The notes: generated by a model not told the origin, from the letters alone. 64,000 nt of DNA from Gemmatirosa kalamazoonensis (GCF_000522985.1 NZ_CP007128.1:1224220-1288219), one strand, 5' to 3'. Positions 25,034 through 34,898 are shown, numbered from the stretch's first letter. A program made the numbers and translations.

Positions 25034-26209
25034 ATGCGGCGACGTACCCGGTTCTTCGGCGGCACCGTGATCGTGCTCGTCGGCGTGCTCGCGCTCGGCC
25101 AGGGCGTGCTCGCGTCCACGCGCGCGGACACCGTGACGGCGCCGCGCTTCGAGGTCGATCCACTGTGGCCGAAGCCCCTGCCCAACCACTGGGTGCTCGG
25201 CTCCGTGATCGGCGTCGGCGTGGACTCCAAGGACCACGTGTTCATCATCCACCGCGGCGACTCGACGCTGAACCAGCGCACCGAGGTGGGCGCCGACGCC
25301 ACGCCGCCGATCGGCGAGTGCTGCCGCGCCGCGCCGCCGATCCTCGAGTTCGACCCCGAGGGCAATCTCGTGAAGGCGTGGGGCGGCCCGGGGGAGGGAT
25401 ACGTGTGGCCGGTGTCGAACCACGGCATCTCGCTCGACGACAAGGACAACGTGTGGATCGGCGGCAACGGCGTCGGCGACTCGCACATCCTCAAGTTCAC
25501 GCACGACGGCAAGCTGCTCCTGCAGATCGGCGAGCCGCGCCAGGCCGTGAACTCGAACGCCACCGACCACTTCGGCCGCGTGGCGAAGATCACGTTCGAC
25601 GCGAAGGCGAACGAGGCGTACGTGGCCGACGGCTACGGCAACAAGCGCGTCGCGGTGCTCGACATGACGACGGGGAAGATCAAGCGCTTCTGGGGCGCCT
25701 ACGGCCACGTGCCGAACGACTCGAACCTCGGCCGCTACAGCCCGAGCGCGCCGCTCGCGCAGCAGTTCCGCAACCCCGTGCACTGCGCCGAGCCGACGAC
25801 CGATGGGCTGGTGTACGTGTGCGACCGGCCGAACGACCGCATCCAGGTCTTCCGCAAGGACGGCTCGTTCGTGAAGGAGGTGCGCGTCGCGCCGAACACG
25901 TTAGGCGACGGCTCGGTGTGGGACATCGCGTTCTCGCGCGACCCGCAGCAGAAGTACCTGTTCCTCGCCGACGGCAAGAACGAGCGCGTCTACGTTATGG
26001 ACCGGCAGTCGCTCGCCATCCTCACGCAGTTCGGCGACGGCGGCCGTCAGCCGGGACAGTGGTTCGCCGTGCACAGCATCGCCACCGACTCGAAGGGCAA
26101 CCTGTACACGACGGAGACGTACGAGGGCAAGCGCGTGCAGAAGTTCGTGTACCGCGGGCTGGGACAGGTGGAACGGATCCAGGGAGTCGCATGGCCGCGG
26201 GCGAGGTGA
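25034..26209 (+). CDS. Secreted NHL/peptidyl-glycine lyase-like beta-propeller
   Basis: 391 residues, ATG 25034 behind GGAGGAG. The N-terminal signal anchor FFGGTVIVLVGVLALGQGVLA is followed by a six-bladed propeller with repeats such as GVGVDSKDHVFIIHR, HGISLDDKDNVWIGGNG, GLVYVCDRPNDRIQVFRKDG and HSIATDSKGNLYTTETYEGKRVQKFVY. This is the soil-bacterial NHL type with the conserved LWPKPLPNHWVLG opening. No activity is established for the subgroup. It is divergent from the HupE gene; the 77-bp gap must hold both promoters. Confidence 0.88.
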   Translation: MRRRTRFFGGTVIVLVGVLALGQGVLASTRADTVTAPRFEVDPLWPKPLPNHWVLGSVIGVGVDSKDHVFIIHRGDSTLNQRTEVGADATPPIGECCRAAPPILEFDPEGNLVKAWGGPGEGYVWPVSNHGISLDDKDNVWIGGNGVGDSHILKFTHDGKLLLQIGEPRQAVNSNATDHFGRVAKITFDAKANEAYVADGYGNKRVAVLDMTTGKIKRFWGAYGHVPNDSNLGRYSPSAPLAQQFRNPVHCAEPTTDGLVYVCDRPNDRIQVFRKDGSFVKEVRVAPNTLGDGSVWDIAFSRDPQQKYLFLADGKNERVYVMDRQSLAILTQFGDGGRQPGQWFAVHSIATDSKGNLYTTETYEGKRVQKFVYRGLGQVERIQGVAWPRAR

Positions 26210-26227
26210 GGACGCATCATCTTCGTG

Positions 26228-26292
26228 GCGTTACCATGCTTTGCATGACAGCTCGCACCCAGGCCTCGTACCATGCAAATCGATGGTAACGC
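26228..26292. promoter_or_regulatory. Long inverted repeat upstream of dinB-like gene
   Basis: GCGTTACCAT (26228-26237) is a perfect complement of ATGGTAACGC (26283-26292). Inside, CTTTGCATG faces CATGCAAAT, so the arms extend to about 18 bp with two mismatches around a 26-nt centre. It is much AT-richer than its surroundings and ends two bases before the preferred start codon (ATG 26294). Either a dimeric repressor site or an mRNA hairpin blocking initiation. Confidence 0.7.
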
Positions 26293-26293
26293 A

Positions 26294-26839
26294 ATGGAAA
26301 TGATGCGTCCTGAAACCGAAGAGCTGCTGTCCCTGCTCGACCGCGAGCGCGACGCGTTCCTCGCCCAGGTGGCCCGCGTCCCCGCGGCGCGACTTGGCGA
26401 GCGCCCTTCACCCGACGCGTGGTCGGTGGCCGAGGTGGTCGAGCACGTGGCGCGCATCGACCGCGGCGTGGGAAAGATCGTCGCGCTGCGCAGCGCCGAG
26501 CCGCTGACCGCGACGGCGGAGGAGCTGGCGGCGGCGCGACTCACGCCGGAGCGCATCGCGTTCCTGCGCGACCGCACGCAGCGCGTGGAGGCGCCCGAGC
26601 GCGTGCGGCCGAAGGGAACGCTGACGCCCGACGATGCGCTCGCGCAGCTCGCTTCCGCGCGCGAGGAGATGAAGCACGCGTATCGCACCGCCGACCCCGC
26701 GGTGCTCGACGGCGCGATCTGGCCGCACCCGATCATCGGTCCGGTGACGCTGCGCGGCTGGTTCGAGCTCACCGCGCACCACGACGCGCGGCACGCGGGC
26801 CAGATCGCGGAGATCGCCGACGCGTTCGGGCCGGCCTGA
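26294..26839 (+). CDS. DinB superfamily protein
   Basis: 181 residues from ATG 26294; ATG 26273 would begin inside the inverted-repeat arm, so I prefer the later start. DinB_2 bundle: RPSPDAWSVAEVVEHVARIDRGVGK near residue 45 and a C-terminal TAHHDARHAGQIAEI with the remaining metal-ligand histidines. It is unrelated at sequence level to the DinB protein at 12717. Probable metal-dependent thiol-transferase or stress protein. Confidence 0.88.
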   Translation: MEMMRPETEELLSLLDRERDAFLAQVARVPAARLGERPSPDAWSVAEVVEHVARIDRGVGKIVALRSAEPLTATAEELAAARLTPERIAFLRDRTQRVEAPERVRPKGTLTPDDALAQLASAREEMKHAYRTADPAVLDGAIWPHPIIGPVTLRGWFELTAHHDARHAGQIAEIADAFGPA

Positions 26840-27012
26840 CACATCTTTCCGCTCGACAGGATGAACACGACGGACAGGATGAGAACCGCCAACGTTGCCG
26901 GTGTCGTTCGTCGTCGTCGCGTCGGCCCTGGTCATCCCGTCAAGGTCGAGGGACGGGAGCGGCATCCGATCGGCGTGTACCGCGCGACACTCGCGTCGTT
27001 AGGCTGCCGGCC

Positions 27013-28953
27013 GTGACCGCCCCGACGCCCCCCGCGCCTCCGGGCCGCACCTCGCGCGAGCGCTACCACCGCTTCGTCGACGACTACCGGCACCGCCGCC
27101 TCGACGCGCTGGTCGACGCGGCCGAGGGGCGCCGGCTGCTCGGCGAGGAGCGGGCGAAGGCGAACGGCAAGGGAACGGCGCGGCGCGACCGGATGCGCGA
27201 GTACGTGCGGTGGCTGCGCCCGCACCGGTGGGCCGTCGCGGCGTTCTTCGCGCTCGCGCTCACGCGCGCCGGGCTCGAGATGATCGAGCCGCTGTTCATG
27301 CGTTTCATCGTGGACCGCGTGCTGCTGAACCGCGCGCTCGATGCCGCGGCGCGGCTGTCGCGGCTGAATGCCGTGGGGCTCACGTTCCTCACGGTGATCG
27401 TCACGTCGAACCTGATCAACGCGTTCAAGGACAACCGCCAGCGGCGGCTGAACGCGCGCGTGATGCTGACGCTGCGGCGCGCGCTGTTCCAGCGGTTCCT
27501 GCATCTGCCGCTGTCGACGCTCTACGACATGAAGACGGGCGGCATCCTGTCGCGGCTGTCGGGCGACGTGGACACGACGAGCGGGCTGCTCCAGCTCGCG
27601 ATCGTGTCGCCGTCGCTGTCGGTGATCCGGCTCGTCGTCGCCATCGTGGTGCTGCTGTCGATCAACTGGCGGCTCGCGCTCACGGCGCTCGCGATCATCC
27701 CGGGCGTGATGGTGATCAGCTTCGTGTCGTCGAAGCGCGTGCGCCCGATCTATCGCTCCATCCGCAAGGACGCCGAGCGCATCGACGGGCGCGTCGGCGA
27801 GACGTTCTCCGGCATCCGCGTCGTGCGCGCGTTCCGGCAGGAGATGCACGAGCTGCTCGACTACATGCGCGGCCGGCACACCGTGCTGCGCAAGGAGATG
27901 TTCGCGCAGCGGCGCGAGATGGTGCTGTGGACGTCGTGGGGCGTGCTGTTGGGCATCGTGAACGTCGTCATCGTGTGGTACGGCGGCTACCTGAACCTCC
28001 GCGGCCGCGCGTCGATCGGCGACATCATGGCGTTCCAGTGGTACACGTTCCTGCTTCTCGGCCCGGTGTGGCAGATCGTCAACTCGTTCTCCGAGCTCCA
28101 GCGCTCGCTCGCCGCGATGGAGCGCGTATTCGAGGTGCTCGGCATGCCGGAGGACAAGCCGGATCGGCCCGACGCGGTGGACGCGCCGCGCGTGGTGCGC
28201 GAGATCCGCTTCGAGCACGTGCAGTTCGAGTACCGCGAGGGGCGGCCGGTGGTGCGCGACTTCGACGTGACGGTGCCGGGCGGCTCGGTGGTGGCGCTCG
28301 TCGGCCGCAGCGGCGCCGGCAAGACGACGGTGACGGACCTCGTGGCGCGGTTCCACGACCCGACGCGCGGCCGCATCGTGCTGAACGGGATCGACCTGCG
28401 CGATCTCCGGCTGCACACGTACCGCGACCTGCTCGCCATCGTGCAGCAGGACGTCTTCCTGTTCGACGGCTCGGTGCGCGACAACATCGCGTACGGGCGC
28501 CTCGACGCCACGGATGCCGACGTCCTCGACGCCGCGCGCCGCGCGAACGCGCACGAGTTCATCGAGCGGCTGCCGGACGGCTACGAGACGTTCATCGGCG
28601 AGCGCGGGGTGAAGCTCTCCGGCGGCCAGCAGCAGCGGCTCGCGATCGCCCGCGCGCTGCTCGCGCGGCCGCAGATCCTGATCCTCGACGAGGCGACGAG
28701 CAACCTCGATACGGAGAGCGAGCAGCTCATCCAGGCGTCGATGGCGACGCTGCTCGCCGGCCGCACCACGTTCGTGATCGCGCACCGCCTCTCCACGATC
28801 CGGCGCGCGGACCTCATCCTGCTGCTCGAGGACGGCGCGGTGGTCGAGCGCGGCACGCACGACGAGCTGATGGCCGCGCGCGGCACGTACTACGACATGG
28901 TCGCGCGGCAGATGGCCGTCGCGGGACACGAAGGAGAGGAGGCGCTGCGTTGA
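27013..28953 (+). CDS. ABC exporter, fused membrane and ATPase domains
   Basis: 646 residues from GTG 27013. A basic cytosolic N-terminus of about 65 residues is followed by six membrane helices (RWAVAAFFALALTRAGLEMIEPLF onward) and an ATPase with Walker A GRSGAGKTT (about 431), signature LSGGQQQR (about 536), Walker B ILILDEATSNLD and the switch IAHRLST. It is a type IV (MsbA/BmrA-like) half-transporter forming homodimers to export lipids or hydrophobic compounds. No partner half-transporter lies next to it. The preceding gap, 26840-27012, has only GACAGGATGA repeated twice (26858-26881), perhaps a decayed tandem-unit arm. Confidence 0.93.
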   Translation: MTAPTPPAPPGRTSRERYHRFVDDYRHRRLDALVDAAEGRRLLGEERAKANGKGTARRDRMREYVRWLRPHRWAVAAFFALALTRAGLEMIEPLFMRFIVDRVLLNRALDAAARLSRLNAVGLTFLTVIVTSNLINAFKDNRQRRLNARVMLTLRRALFQRFLHLPLSTLYDMKTGGILSRLSGDVDTTSGLLQLAIVSPSLSVIRLVVAIVVLLSINWRLALTALAIIPGVMVISFVSSKRVRPIYRSIRKDAERIDGRVGETFSGIRVVRAFRQEMHELLDYMRGRHTVLRKEMFAQRREMVLWTSWGVLLGIVNVVIVWYGGYLNLRGRASIGDIMAFQWYTFLLLGPVWQIVNSFSELQRSLAAMERVFEVLGMPEDKPDRPDAVDAPRVVREIRFEHVQFEYREGRPVVRDFDVTVPGGSVVALVGRSGAGKTTVTDLVARFHDPTRGRIVLNGIDLRDLRLHTYRDLLAIVQQDVFLFDGSVRDNIAYGRLDATDADVLDAARRANAHEFIERLPDGYETFIGERGVKLSGGQQQRLAIARALLARPQILILDEATSNLDTESEQLIQASMATLLAGRTTFVIAHRLSTIRRADLILLLEDGAVVERGTHDELMAARGTYYDMVARQMAVAGHEGEEALR

Positions 28954-28960
28954 CGACATC

Positions 28961-29040
28961 GAACCGCAGCGGACGCAGAGGACGCAGACGACACCAACGA
29001 GAGTGGTTCTCCTCTGCGTCCTCTGCGTCCTCTGCGGTTC
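28961..29040. repeat. Tandem-unit hairpin, CAGAGGACG family
   Basis: The arms begin GAACCGCAG (28961) and end CTGCGGTTC (29040), with the 9-nt unit repeated about three times each side and an ACCA/TGGT tip. It fills the gap between the ABC exporter stop and the nucleotidyltransferase start. The right arm is open in frame with that gene (LLCVLCVLCGS), so an N-terminal extension is possible from ATG 29003. Confidence 0.9.
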
Positions 29041-29053
29041 AATCCAAAGAGCC

Positions 29054-29974
29054 GTGACCGAGACGCCCCTCGAGCTCCGCTACCATCGCGCCCTCGACGC
29101 GCTCGTCGCGCAGGTGCGCGAGGATCGCTCGGTGGTCGCGGCGATCCTCGGCGGCAGCCTGTCGCACGACACGGTCTGGGAGCGCTCCGACATCGACCTG
29201 GTGCTGGTGACGCAGGACGAGCGGAAGAGCGGGCCGGGGAGCTACACGCTCAGCGCCGACGGCGTGCACGTGCACGCGTGGCTGATCCAGCGGGCCGAGC
29301 TCCGGCGCATCGTCGACGGCGCGCTGCACAACTCGTTCATCCACGCGTTCCTCGCGAAGGGCCGCCTGCTCTACTCGCACGACGACACGCTGGCCGAGCT
29401 GATGGCGCGCGTACGCGACGTCGGCGAGCGCGACACGGAGCTGCAGCTCTTCCAGGCCGGGATCGAGGCGCTCGGCCCGCTCGACAAGGCGCACAAGTGG
29501 ATGATCACGCGCGGCGACCTGCATTACACCGCGCTCTGGATCCTGTACGCCGCGACGCCCATCGCGCGCCTCGAGATCGTCGGCCGCCGGCTCATCGCCG
29601 ACCGCGAGGTGATCCCGCAGGCCGCGAAGCTCGACCCCGCGCTGTTCGACACGATCTACACCGGCCTGCTCGATCGCCCGAAGACGCGCGACGCGGTGCA
29701 GGCGGCGCTCGACGCGGCGTCCGGCTATGTGCGCACGCGCGCGCCGCGGCTGTTCGCGCCGATCGTGGCGCACCTGCGCGACGTGCGCGAGGCACGCTCC
29801 GCCACCGAGATCGACGACCACTTCCGCCGGCACGTCGGCGTCGAGGGCGTGTCGCTCGCCTGCGAGTACCTCGCGCACGAGGGCCTCATCGGCCGCGCGT
29901 CGACGCCCGTCAAGCTCACGAAGCGGAGCAACGTGGAGGTGCAGGAGCTCGCGTTCTACGCGCTCGGCGCATGA
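29054..29974 (+). CDS. Nucleotidyltransferase-fold protein
   Basis: 306 residues from GTG 29054. The MNT-type signature [24 protein letters not shown] gives G-G-S and D-x-D for metal and NTP binding. The C-terminal two-thirds are helical ([30 protein letters not shown]) like kanamycin-nucleotidyltransferase or DUF4037 proteins, ending in a winged-helix-like segment. Target unknown; a resistance or signalling transferase is possible. The upstream hairpin abuts the start. Confidence 0.82.
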   Translation: MTETPLELRYHRALDALVAQVREDRSVVAAILGGSLSHDTVWERSDIDLVLVTQDERKSGPGSYTLSADGVHVHAWLIQRAELRRIVDGALHNSFIHAFLAKGRLLYSHDDTLAELMARVRDVGERDTELQLFQAGIEALGPLDKAHKWMITRGDLHYTALWILYAATPIARLEIVGRRLIADREVIPQAAKLDPALFDTIYTGLLDRPKTRDAVQAALDAASGYVRTRAPRLFAPIVAHLRDVREARSATEIDDHFRRHVGVEGVSLACEYLAHEGLIGRASTPVKLTKRSNVEVQELAFYALGA

Positions 29975-29984
29975 ATCAGGGCAC

Positions 29985-30056
29985 GCGAAGAGCACCCGAG
30001 GAATCGCTGGGCCTCGTGTGATCTCCGCGTCCTCCGCGGCTCCGCGTGAGACGGCT
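29985..30056. repeat. Half or decayed tandem-unit element, GCGGAG family
   Basis: The right arm TCTCCGCGTCCTCCGCGGCT and CCGCGTGAG (30021-30049) is intact, but the matching left arm is only faintly recognisable around 29985-30005 (CACGCGAAGAGCAC). It suggests one arm can decay or be lost. The gap from 29975 to 30184 has no other feature. Confidence 0.55.
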
Positions 30057-30184
30057 CGGTCCCCAAGTTGTCCGTGTCCCTCGAATGGGCCGCCCACTGC
30101 ACGCCGGTCGCCGCTCCCTGCGGCCGACGTTGCCCGGCGCGGCAGCCAGTGCTACCGTGGCTGTCCCACCCGCGCCGAGCCACC

Positions 30185-33073
30185 GTGAAACGCAACGGCA
30201 AGCGCCCCGCGCCTCGCACCGCGATCTCCGTGCAGGGCGCGCGCGTGCACAATCTGAAGAACGTCTCCGTCGAGATCCCGCGCGACCGGCTCGTCGTCGT
30301 CACCGGTCTCTCCGGATCCGGCAAGTCGAGCCTCGCGTTCGACACCATCTACGCCGAGGGACAGCGGCGGTACATGGAGTCGCTGTCGTCGTTCGCGAAG
30401 CGGTTCGTCGCGCAGGTCGCGAAGCCCGACGTCGACTTCGTGTTCGGGCTCTCGCCGGTCATCTCCATCGAGCAGAAGACCACCGGGAGCAACCCGCGGT
30501 CCACCGTCGGCACGATGACCGACGTCGCGAGCTATCTCAACCTGCTGTTCGCGACCGTCGGCGAGCCGCACTGCCCGCGCACGGGCGAGCCCGCGCCGAG
30601 TCGCAGCACGAGCCAGATCGTGGAGTCGATCCTGTCGCTCCCCGACGGCACGGAGGTGGAGCTGCGCGCGCCGGTGTTCCGCGTCTACGGCGAGGACCTC
30701 GACGTCGTGCTCACCGAGGTGCGCAAGAAGGGCTGCCGTCGCCTCATCGTCGACGGCGTGTCGGTGGACCTCGCGGAGAAGATGGAGCTCGACGAGAGCG
30801 CGGTGCGGCACATGGACGCGGTGGTGGATCGCGTCGTCGTCGCGAAGCGCCACGAGAAGTCGATCAAGGCCGCCGTCGCCGCGGCGCTGCTCGTCGGCGA
30901 CGGGCTGCTCTCGGTGCACGTCGTGAAGGGCGCCGCGGCGGCGCAGACGAAGCGCTTTCACGAGGCGTTCAGCCGCAGGCACCACTTCGCGTACGGCGAC
31001 ATCGGCCCCGAGTGGTTCCAGTTCAACAACCCCGAGGCCGCGTGCCGCACCTGCGGGGGCCTCGGCGTCGACAAGCTCACGCACCCCGAGCTGCTCGTTC
31101 CCGATCCCACGCGGTCCATCCGCGGCGGCTGCTTCGTGAAGGAGGCGTTCCGCTACAACCCCGACACGTGGGACGGGCGCCTCATGTACAGCATGGCGCT
31201 CGCACTGGGCTTCTCGCTCGACACGCCGTGGGCGGCGCTGCCGGAATCCGTTAGGCAGGCGATCCTCTACGGCGTCGGCGTCGACAAGATCGCCGTGCGC
31301 ACGCCCCCCGACGCGAAGACCAAGCGCGAGGAGCACGAGGGCCGCGAGGTCGGCTTCCACGGCATCGCGCGCCGCATCGAGCGGCACTACCGGCGCTATC
31401 GCCAGCGCGGCGAGGGGAGCGCGGGCATGGAAGCGTGGCTCGACCGCGTGATGGTGGAGCACACCTGCCCCGACTGTCAGGGCGCCCGGCTGCGCGCCAC
31501 GCGGCTGCTGTGGACCGTCGGCGGCCGCACGCTGCACGACGTGAACCGCATGCACTTCGACGAGCTGCACGCGTTCCTCGGCGACGTGAAGCCGAGCGGC
31601 CGCGGGGCCGACGCGGGGCGGCAGGTGCTGAAGGAGATCCGCGCGCGGCTCGACGTGCTGCGCGGCATCGGGCTGGACTACCTCAGCTTCGATCGCCGCG
31701 CGGGCACGCTGTCGGGCGGCGAGTCGCAGCGCATCCGCCTGTCGACGCAGATCGGCTCGGGGCTCATGGGCATGCTCTACGTGCTCGACGAGCCGAGCAT
31801 CGGGCTGCACCCGAAGGACAACGTGAAGATGATCGCGACGCTGGAGAGCCTGCGCGACATCGGCAACACCGTCATCGTCGTCGAGCACGACGAGGACACC
31901 ATCCGCGCCGCCGACCACGTCGTGGAGATGGGGCCCGGCCCCGGCGTGCACGGCGGCACCGTCGTCGTGCAGGGGACGATCGACGACGTGCTCGCGTGCG
32001 ACGCGTCGCCGACCGGACAGTTCCTCTCGGGGCGCCGCGCCATCGCGACGCCGAAGAAGCGGCGGCGCGGGAACGGCTACGCGCTCGTCGTGCGCGGCGC
32101 GCGCGAGAACAACCTGAAGGCGATCGACGTCGTGTTTCCGTTAGGCACGCTCACCGCCATCACCGGCGCGAGCGGATCCGGCAAGAGCACGCTCGTGAGC
32201 GACGTGCTGTACAAGGCGCTGTGGAAGCGGCTCGTCGACACGCGCACGCTTCCCGGCGCGCACGACGCGGTGGAGGGGATGGAGCGCGTGCACAAGGTCG
32301 TCAGCATCGACCAGTCGCCGATCGGCCGCAATTCGCGGTCGAACCCGGCGACGTACGTCGGGTTCTACGACGCCATCCGCGACCTGTTCACCGCCGCGCC
32401 GCTCGCCGTGGAGCGCGGCTACAAGCCGGGGCGCTTCAGCTTCAACGTGAAGGGCGGCCGCTGCGAGGAATGCCAGGGCGAGGGCGTCATCACCACGCAG
32501 CTCTACTTCATGCCCGACGTGGAGGTCACGTGCGGCGCGTGCAAGGGCGCGCGGTTCAACGCCGAGACGCTCGAGGTCACGCTCCGCGGCAAGACGATCG
32601 ACGACGTGCTGAACATGTCGGTCGAGGAGGGGGCGCGCTTCTTCGAGGACGACCCCGCGGTGGGCCGCAAGATCGACGTGCTCGTGGACCTCGGGCTCGG
32701 CTACCTCACGTTAGGCCAGTCGGCCACCACGCTCTCCGGCGGCGAGGCGCAGCGCGTGAAGATCGCCACGGAGCTCAGCCGGCTGCAGCGCGCGAAGCAC
32801 ACCGTCTACATCCTCGACGAGCCGACGACCGGGCTGCACCTGGCCGACGTGGAGCGGCTGCTCGAGTCGCTGAACCGCCTCGTCGACGTCGGCCACACCG
32901 TGCTGCTCATCGAGCACCACCTCGACGTCATCAAGACCGCGGACCACGTCATCGACCTCGGCCCCGAGGGGGGGCACGCCGGCGGGGAGGTGGTCGTGAC
33001 GGGGACGCCCGAGCAGGTGGCGGCGTGCCGGGCGTCGCACACCGGGCGGTTCCTCCGGGCGCATCTGCGATAG
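30185..33073 (+). CDS. UvrA-family excinuclease ATPase, divergent paralogue
   Basis: 962 residues from GTG 30185. Two ABC modules: Walker [10 protein letters not shown] and GASGSGKST, signatures LSGGESQR and LSGGEAQR, Walker [11 protein letters not shown] and [10 protein letters not shown]. The C-terminal zinc finger is intact (CEECQGEG...CGACKG). The first zinc finger is not: where UvrA has two CxxC pairs, only CRTCGG remains and the other pair reads HHFAYG. Canonical UvrA binds damaged DNA for nucleotide excision repair. This divergence, and the absence of uvrB/uvrC here, suggests a UvrA2-like paralogue for special lesions or drug tolerance next to a MATE pump. Confidence 0.88.
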   Translation: MKRNGKRPAPRTAISVQGARVHNLKNVSVEIPRDRLVVVTGLSGSGKSSLAFDTIYAEGQRRYMESLSSFAKRFVAQVAKPDVDFVFGLSPVISIEQKTTGSNPRSTVGTMTDVASYLNLLFATVGEPHCPRTGEPAPSRSTSQIVESILSLPDGTEVELRAPVFRVYGEDLDVVLTEVRKKGCRRLIVDGVSVDLAEKMELDESAVRHMDAVVDRVVVAKRHEKSIKAAVAAALLVGDGLLSVHVVKGAAAAQTKRFHEAFSRRHHFAYGDIGPEWFQFNNPEAACRTCGGLGVDKLTHPELLVPDPTRSIRGGCFVKEAFRYNPDTWDGRLMYSMALALGFSLDTPWAALPESVRQAILYGVGVDKIAVRTPPDAKTKREEHEGREVGFHGIARRIERHYRRYRQRGEGSAGMEAWLDRVMVEHTCPDCQGARLRATRLLWTVGGRTLHDVNRMHFDELHAFLGDVKPSGRGADAGRQVLKEIRARLDVLRGIGLDYLSFDRRAGTLSGGESQRIRLSTQIGSGLMGMLYVLDEPSIGLHPKDNVKMIATLESLRDIGNTVIVVEHDEDTIRAADHVVEMGPGPGVHGGTVVVQGTIDDVLACDASPTGQFLSGRRAIATPKKRRRGNGYALVVRGARENNLKAIDVVFPLGTLTAITGASGSGKSTLVSDVLYKALWKRLVDTRTLPGAHDAVEGMERVHKVVSIDQSPIGRNSRSNPATYVGFYDAIRDLFTAAPLAVERGYKPGRFSFNVKGGRCEECQGEGVITTQLYFMPDVEVTCGACKGARFNAETLEVTLRGKTIDDVLNMSVEEGARFFEDDPAVGRKIDVLVDLGLGYLTLGQSATTLSGGEAQRVKIATELSRLQRAKHTVYILDEPTTGLHLADVERLLESLNRLVDVGHTVLLIEHHLDVIKTADHVIDLGPEGGHAGGEVVVTGTPEQVAACRASHTGRFLRAHLR

Positions 33074-33103
33074 GGACCGCTCTGGCGCGGAATTACGCCC
33101 GGG

Positions 33104-33109
33104 TATAAT
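33104..33109 (+). promoter_or_regulatory. -10 box of the MATE gene
   Basis: A perfect TATAAT in very GC-rich surroundings, abutting ATG 33110. Transcription would start around 33116, beyond that ATG, so the true start should be ATG 33137 with a leader of about 20 nt. No good -35 box is visible. Confidence 0.55.
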
Positions 33110-33136
33110 ATGGCTCCCTCCTCACCCCGGCGATCA

Positions 33137-34561
33137 ATGGCGAACCTCACCTCCGGCCCGGTCACGCGGCATCTGCTGAAGACCACGAGCTTCATGCTCG
33201 TCACGATGGTCTTCCAGACGCTGTACTTCCTCGTCGACCTGTACTGGGTCGGCCGGCTCGGCACCGACGCCGTCGCGGCGGTCGGCATCGCGGGGAACCT
33301 GAACTTCGTGGTGCTCGCGCTGACGCAGATGCTCGGCGTCGGCACGACGACGCTCGTCTCCCACGCCGCCGGCCGGGGCGACCACGAGCACGCGCTGCTC
33401 GCGTTCAACCAGTCGCAGGTGCTCGCGATGCTGACCGGGCTCGGCGTGCTCGTCGCCGGCCTCGCCGGGCGCGGGGTATACGCGGCGTCGATGGGCGCCG
33501 ATGCGCGCACCGCGGCCCTCGCCGCCGACTACCTGCTCTGGTTCGTGCCCGCGCTCGCGCTGCAGTTCGGGATCGTCGCGATGGGCGCGGCGCTGCGCGG
33601 TATGGGGAACTTCCGCCCCGGCATGATCGTCGGCACGACGACCGTCATCGTGAACACGGTGCTCGCGCCGTTCCTCATCTTCGGCTGGGGGACGGGGCAT
33701 CCGTTAGGCGTCGCCGGCGCCGCGCTGTCGACGCTGATCGCGCTCGCCGTGGGCGTGGCGTGGCTCACGACGTACTTCCTGCCGAAGGACGCGCCGCTGC
33801 GCTTCGTGGTCGCCGACTGGCGGCCGCGGCTCGACCTGTGGAAGCGCATCGTCGCGATCGGGCTGCCGGCGGGCGTCGAGTTCGCGCTCATGGCGGCGTA
33901 CATGATGATCGTCTACGTCATCTCGCGGCCGTTCGGCGCGGCGGCACAGGCGGGGTTCGGCATCGGCCAGCGCGTGGTGCAGTCGGGCTTCATGCCGGTC
34001 GTCGCGTTGGGCTTCTCGGTCGCGCCGGTGGCGGGACAGAACTTCGGCGCGCGCCTCGCCGGCCGGGTGCGCGAGACGTTCCGCGACGCCGCGTGGATGG
34101 CCGGCGGCGTGATGCTCGCGTTCGCGCTGCTGTGCAAGGCGGCGCCGGCGGCGCTCGTCGGGATCTTCTCGCACGACGCGGCGACGATCGCCGTCGGCGT
34201 GGAGTATCTGCGCATCGTGTCGTGGAACTTCGTCGCGTCGGGCGTGGTGTTCGTGACCTCGAGCATGTTCCAGGCGATGGGCAACACCGTGCCGTCGCTC
34301 GCCACGTCGGGGTTGCGCCTGCTCCTCAGCGCGCTGCCGGCGCTCGCGCTGTCACGCGCGCCCGGCTTCCAGCTGTCGTGGGTGTGGTACCTGTCGGTGC
34401 TCTCGGTGTGGGTGCAGCTCGGCGTGGCGCTCCTGCTGCTGCGGCGCGAGTATCGGCTGCGGCTCGCGTTCCCCGCGGCGCCGAGCGCGGAGGCCGCATC
34501 GGCGGGCGTGGCCGCGCCGGCGCACGCGCTCGCGGGCGCCGAGGCGCGGAGCACGGCGTGA
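33137..34561 (+). CDS. MATE family multidrug/Na+-H+ antiporter
   Basis: 474 residues from ATG 33137 (ATG 33110 would overlap the promoter). Twelve hydrophobic segments in two pseudo-symmetric halves. MATE landmarks: TSFMLVTMVFQTLYFLVDLYWVGRLGTDAVAAVG at the N-terminus, GVGTTTLVSHAAGRG, ALRGMGNFRPGM, and in the second half GFSVAPVAGQNFGARLAGRV and FQAMGNTVPSL. It exports cationic or aromatic compounds using an ion gradient. The C-terminal 35 residues are a hydrophilic Ala-rich tail. Confidence 0.92.
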   Translation: MANLTSGPVTRHLLKTTSFMLVTMVFQTLYFLVDLYWVGRLGTDAVAAVGIAGNLNFVVLALTQMLGVGTTTLVSHAAGRGDHEHALLAFNQSQVLAMLTGLGVLVAGLAGRGVYAASMGADARTAALAADYLLWFVPALALQFGIVAMGAALRGMGNFRPGMIVGTTTVIVNTVLAPFLIFGWGTGHPLGVAGAALSTLIALAVGVAWLTTYFLPKDAPLRFVVADWRPRLDLWKRIVAIGLPAGVEFALMAAYMMIVYVISRPFGAAAQAGFGIGQRVVQSGFMPVVALGFSVAPVAGQNFGARLAGRVRETFRDAAWMAGGVMLAFALLCKAAPAALVGIFSHDAATIAVGVEYLRIVSWNFVASGVVFVTSSMFQAMGNTVPSLATSGLRLLLSALPALALSRAPGFQLSWVWYLSVLSVWVQLGVALLLLRREYRLRLAFPAAPSAEAASAGVAAPAHALAGAEARSTA

Positions 34562-34636
34562 GACGCATGCGGATGGCGCGCCGGCCGCGTCCGCATCAGC
34601 TTTCCCGACGACCCAGGCGAGCCAGGAGGTCGCCCC

Positions 34637-34810
34637 ATGCACAAGAAGTCGCCCCGCGGGATCCCGGACTTCTCCCGCCACAAGCCCACCCCGCGCGACG
34701 CCCGCGCGAACGAGCCGACGCCCGACGAGCGGCAGGCGCCCCCCCCCACACCGCGCGCCACCGTGAAGCCACACGCGACGAACGCGAAGTCGGGACGCCG
34801 CGGACAGTAA
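34637..34810 (+). CDS. Small basic Pro-rich protein, 57 residues
   Basis: ATG 34637 is preceded by AGGAGGT, near-perfect Shine-Dalgarno, seven bases away. The product runs MHKKSPRGIPDFSRHKPTP to AKSGRRGQ and is basic, Pro/Arg-rich and likely disordered. I recall small hypothetical proteins with the same HKKSPRGIPDFSR opening and AKSGRRGQ tail from other bacteria, but could not check. Its role is unknown; a nucleic-acid-binding function would fit the charge. Confidence 0.7.
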   Translation: MHKKSPRGIPDFSRHKPTPRDARANEPTPDERQAPPPTPRATVKPHATNAKSGRRGQ

Positions 34811-34811
34811 C

Positions 34812-34898
34812 GGACAGGGCAAGAGGGCAGAGAGGGCACGAGGGCAGGAGAGCCTAACGGTTCTCCTGCCCTCGTGCGCTCCTGCCCTCCTGCCCTCT
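34812..34898. repeat. Tandem-unit hairpin, GAGGGCA family
   Basis: The left arm repeats GAGGGCA(g/c) four times, the loop contains GCCTAACGG, and the right arm repeats TGCCCTC about four times. It lies between the small basic protein and the convergent secreted protein and reaches the latter's stop codon. The units are 7-9 nt and irregularly spaced. Confidence 0.85.

Noticed and set aside
26932-28959. 675-codon minus-strand reading frame
   Set aside because: Shadow of the ABC exporter; composition is His/Arg/Ala repeats without a fold signature.
29003-29053. Start of the nucleotidyltransferase at ATG 29003
   Set aside because: It would add LLCVLCVLCGS-type residues from the repeat arm to a cytosolic enzyme. 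GTG 29054 gives the expected family start, though the longer form cannot be excluded.
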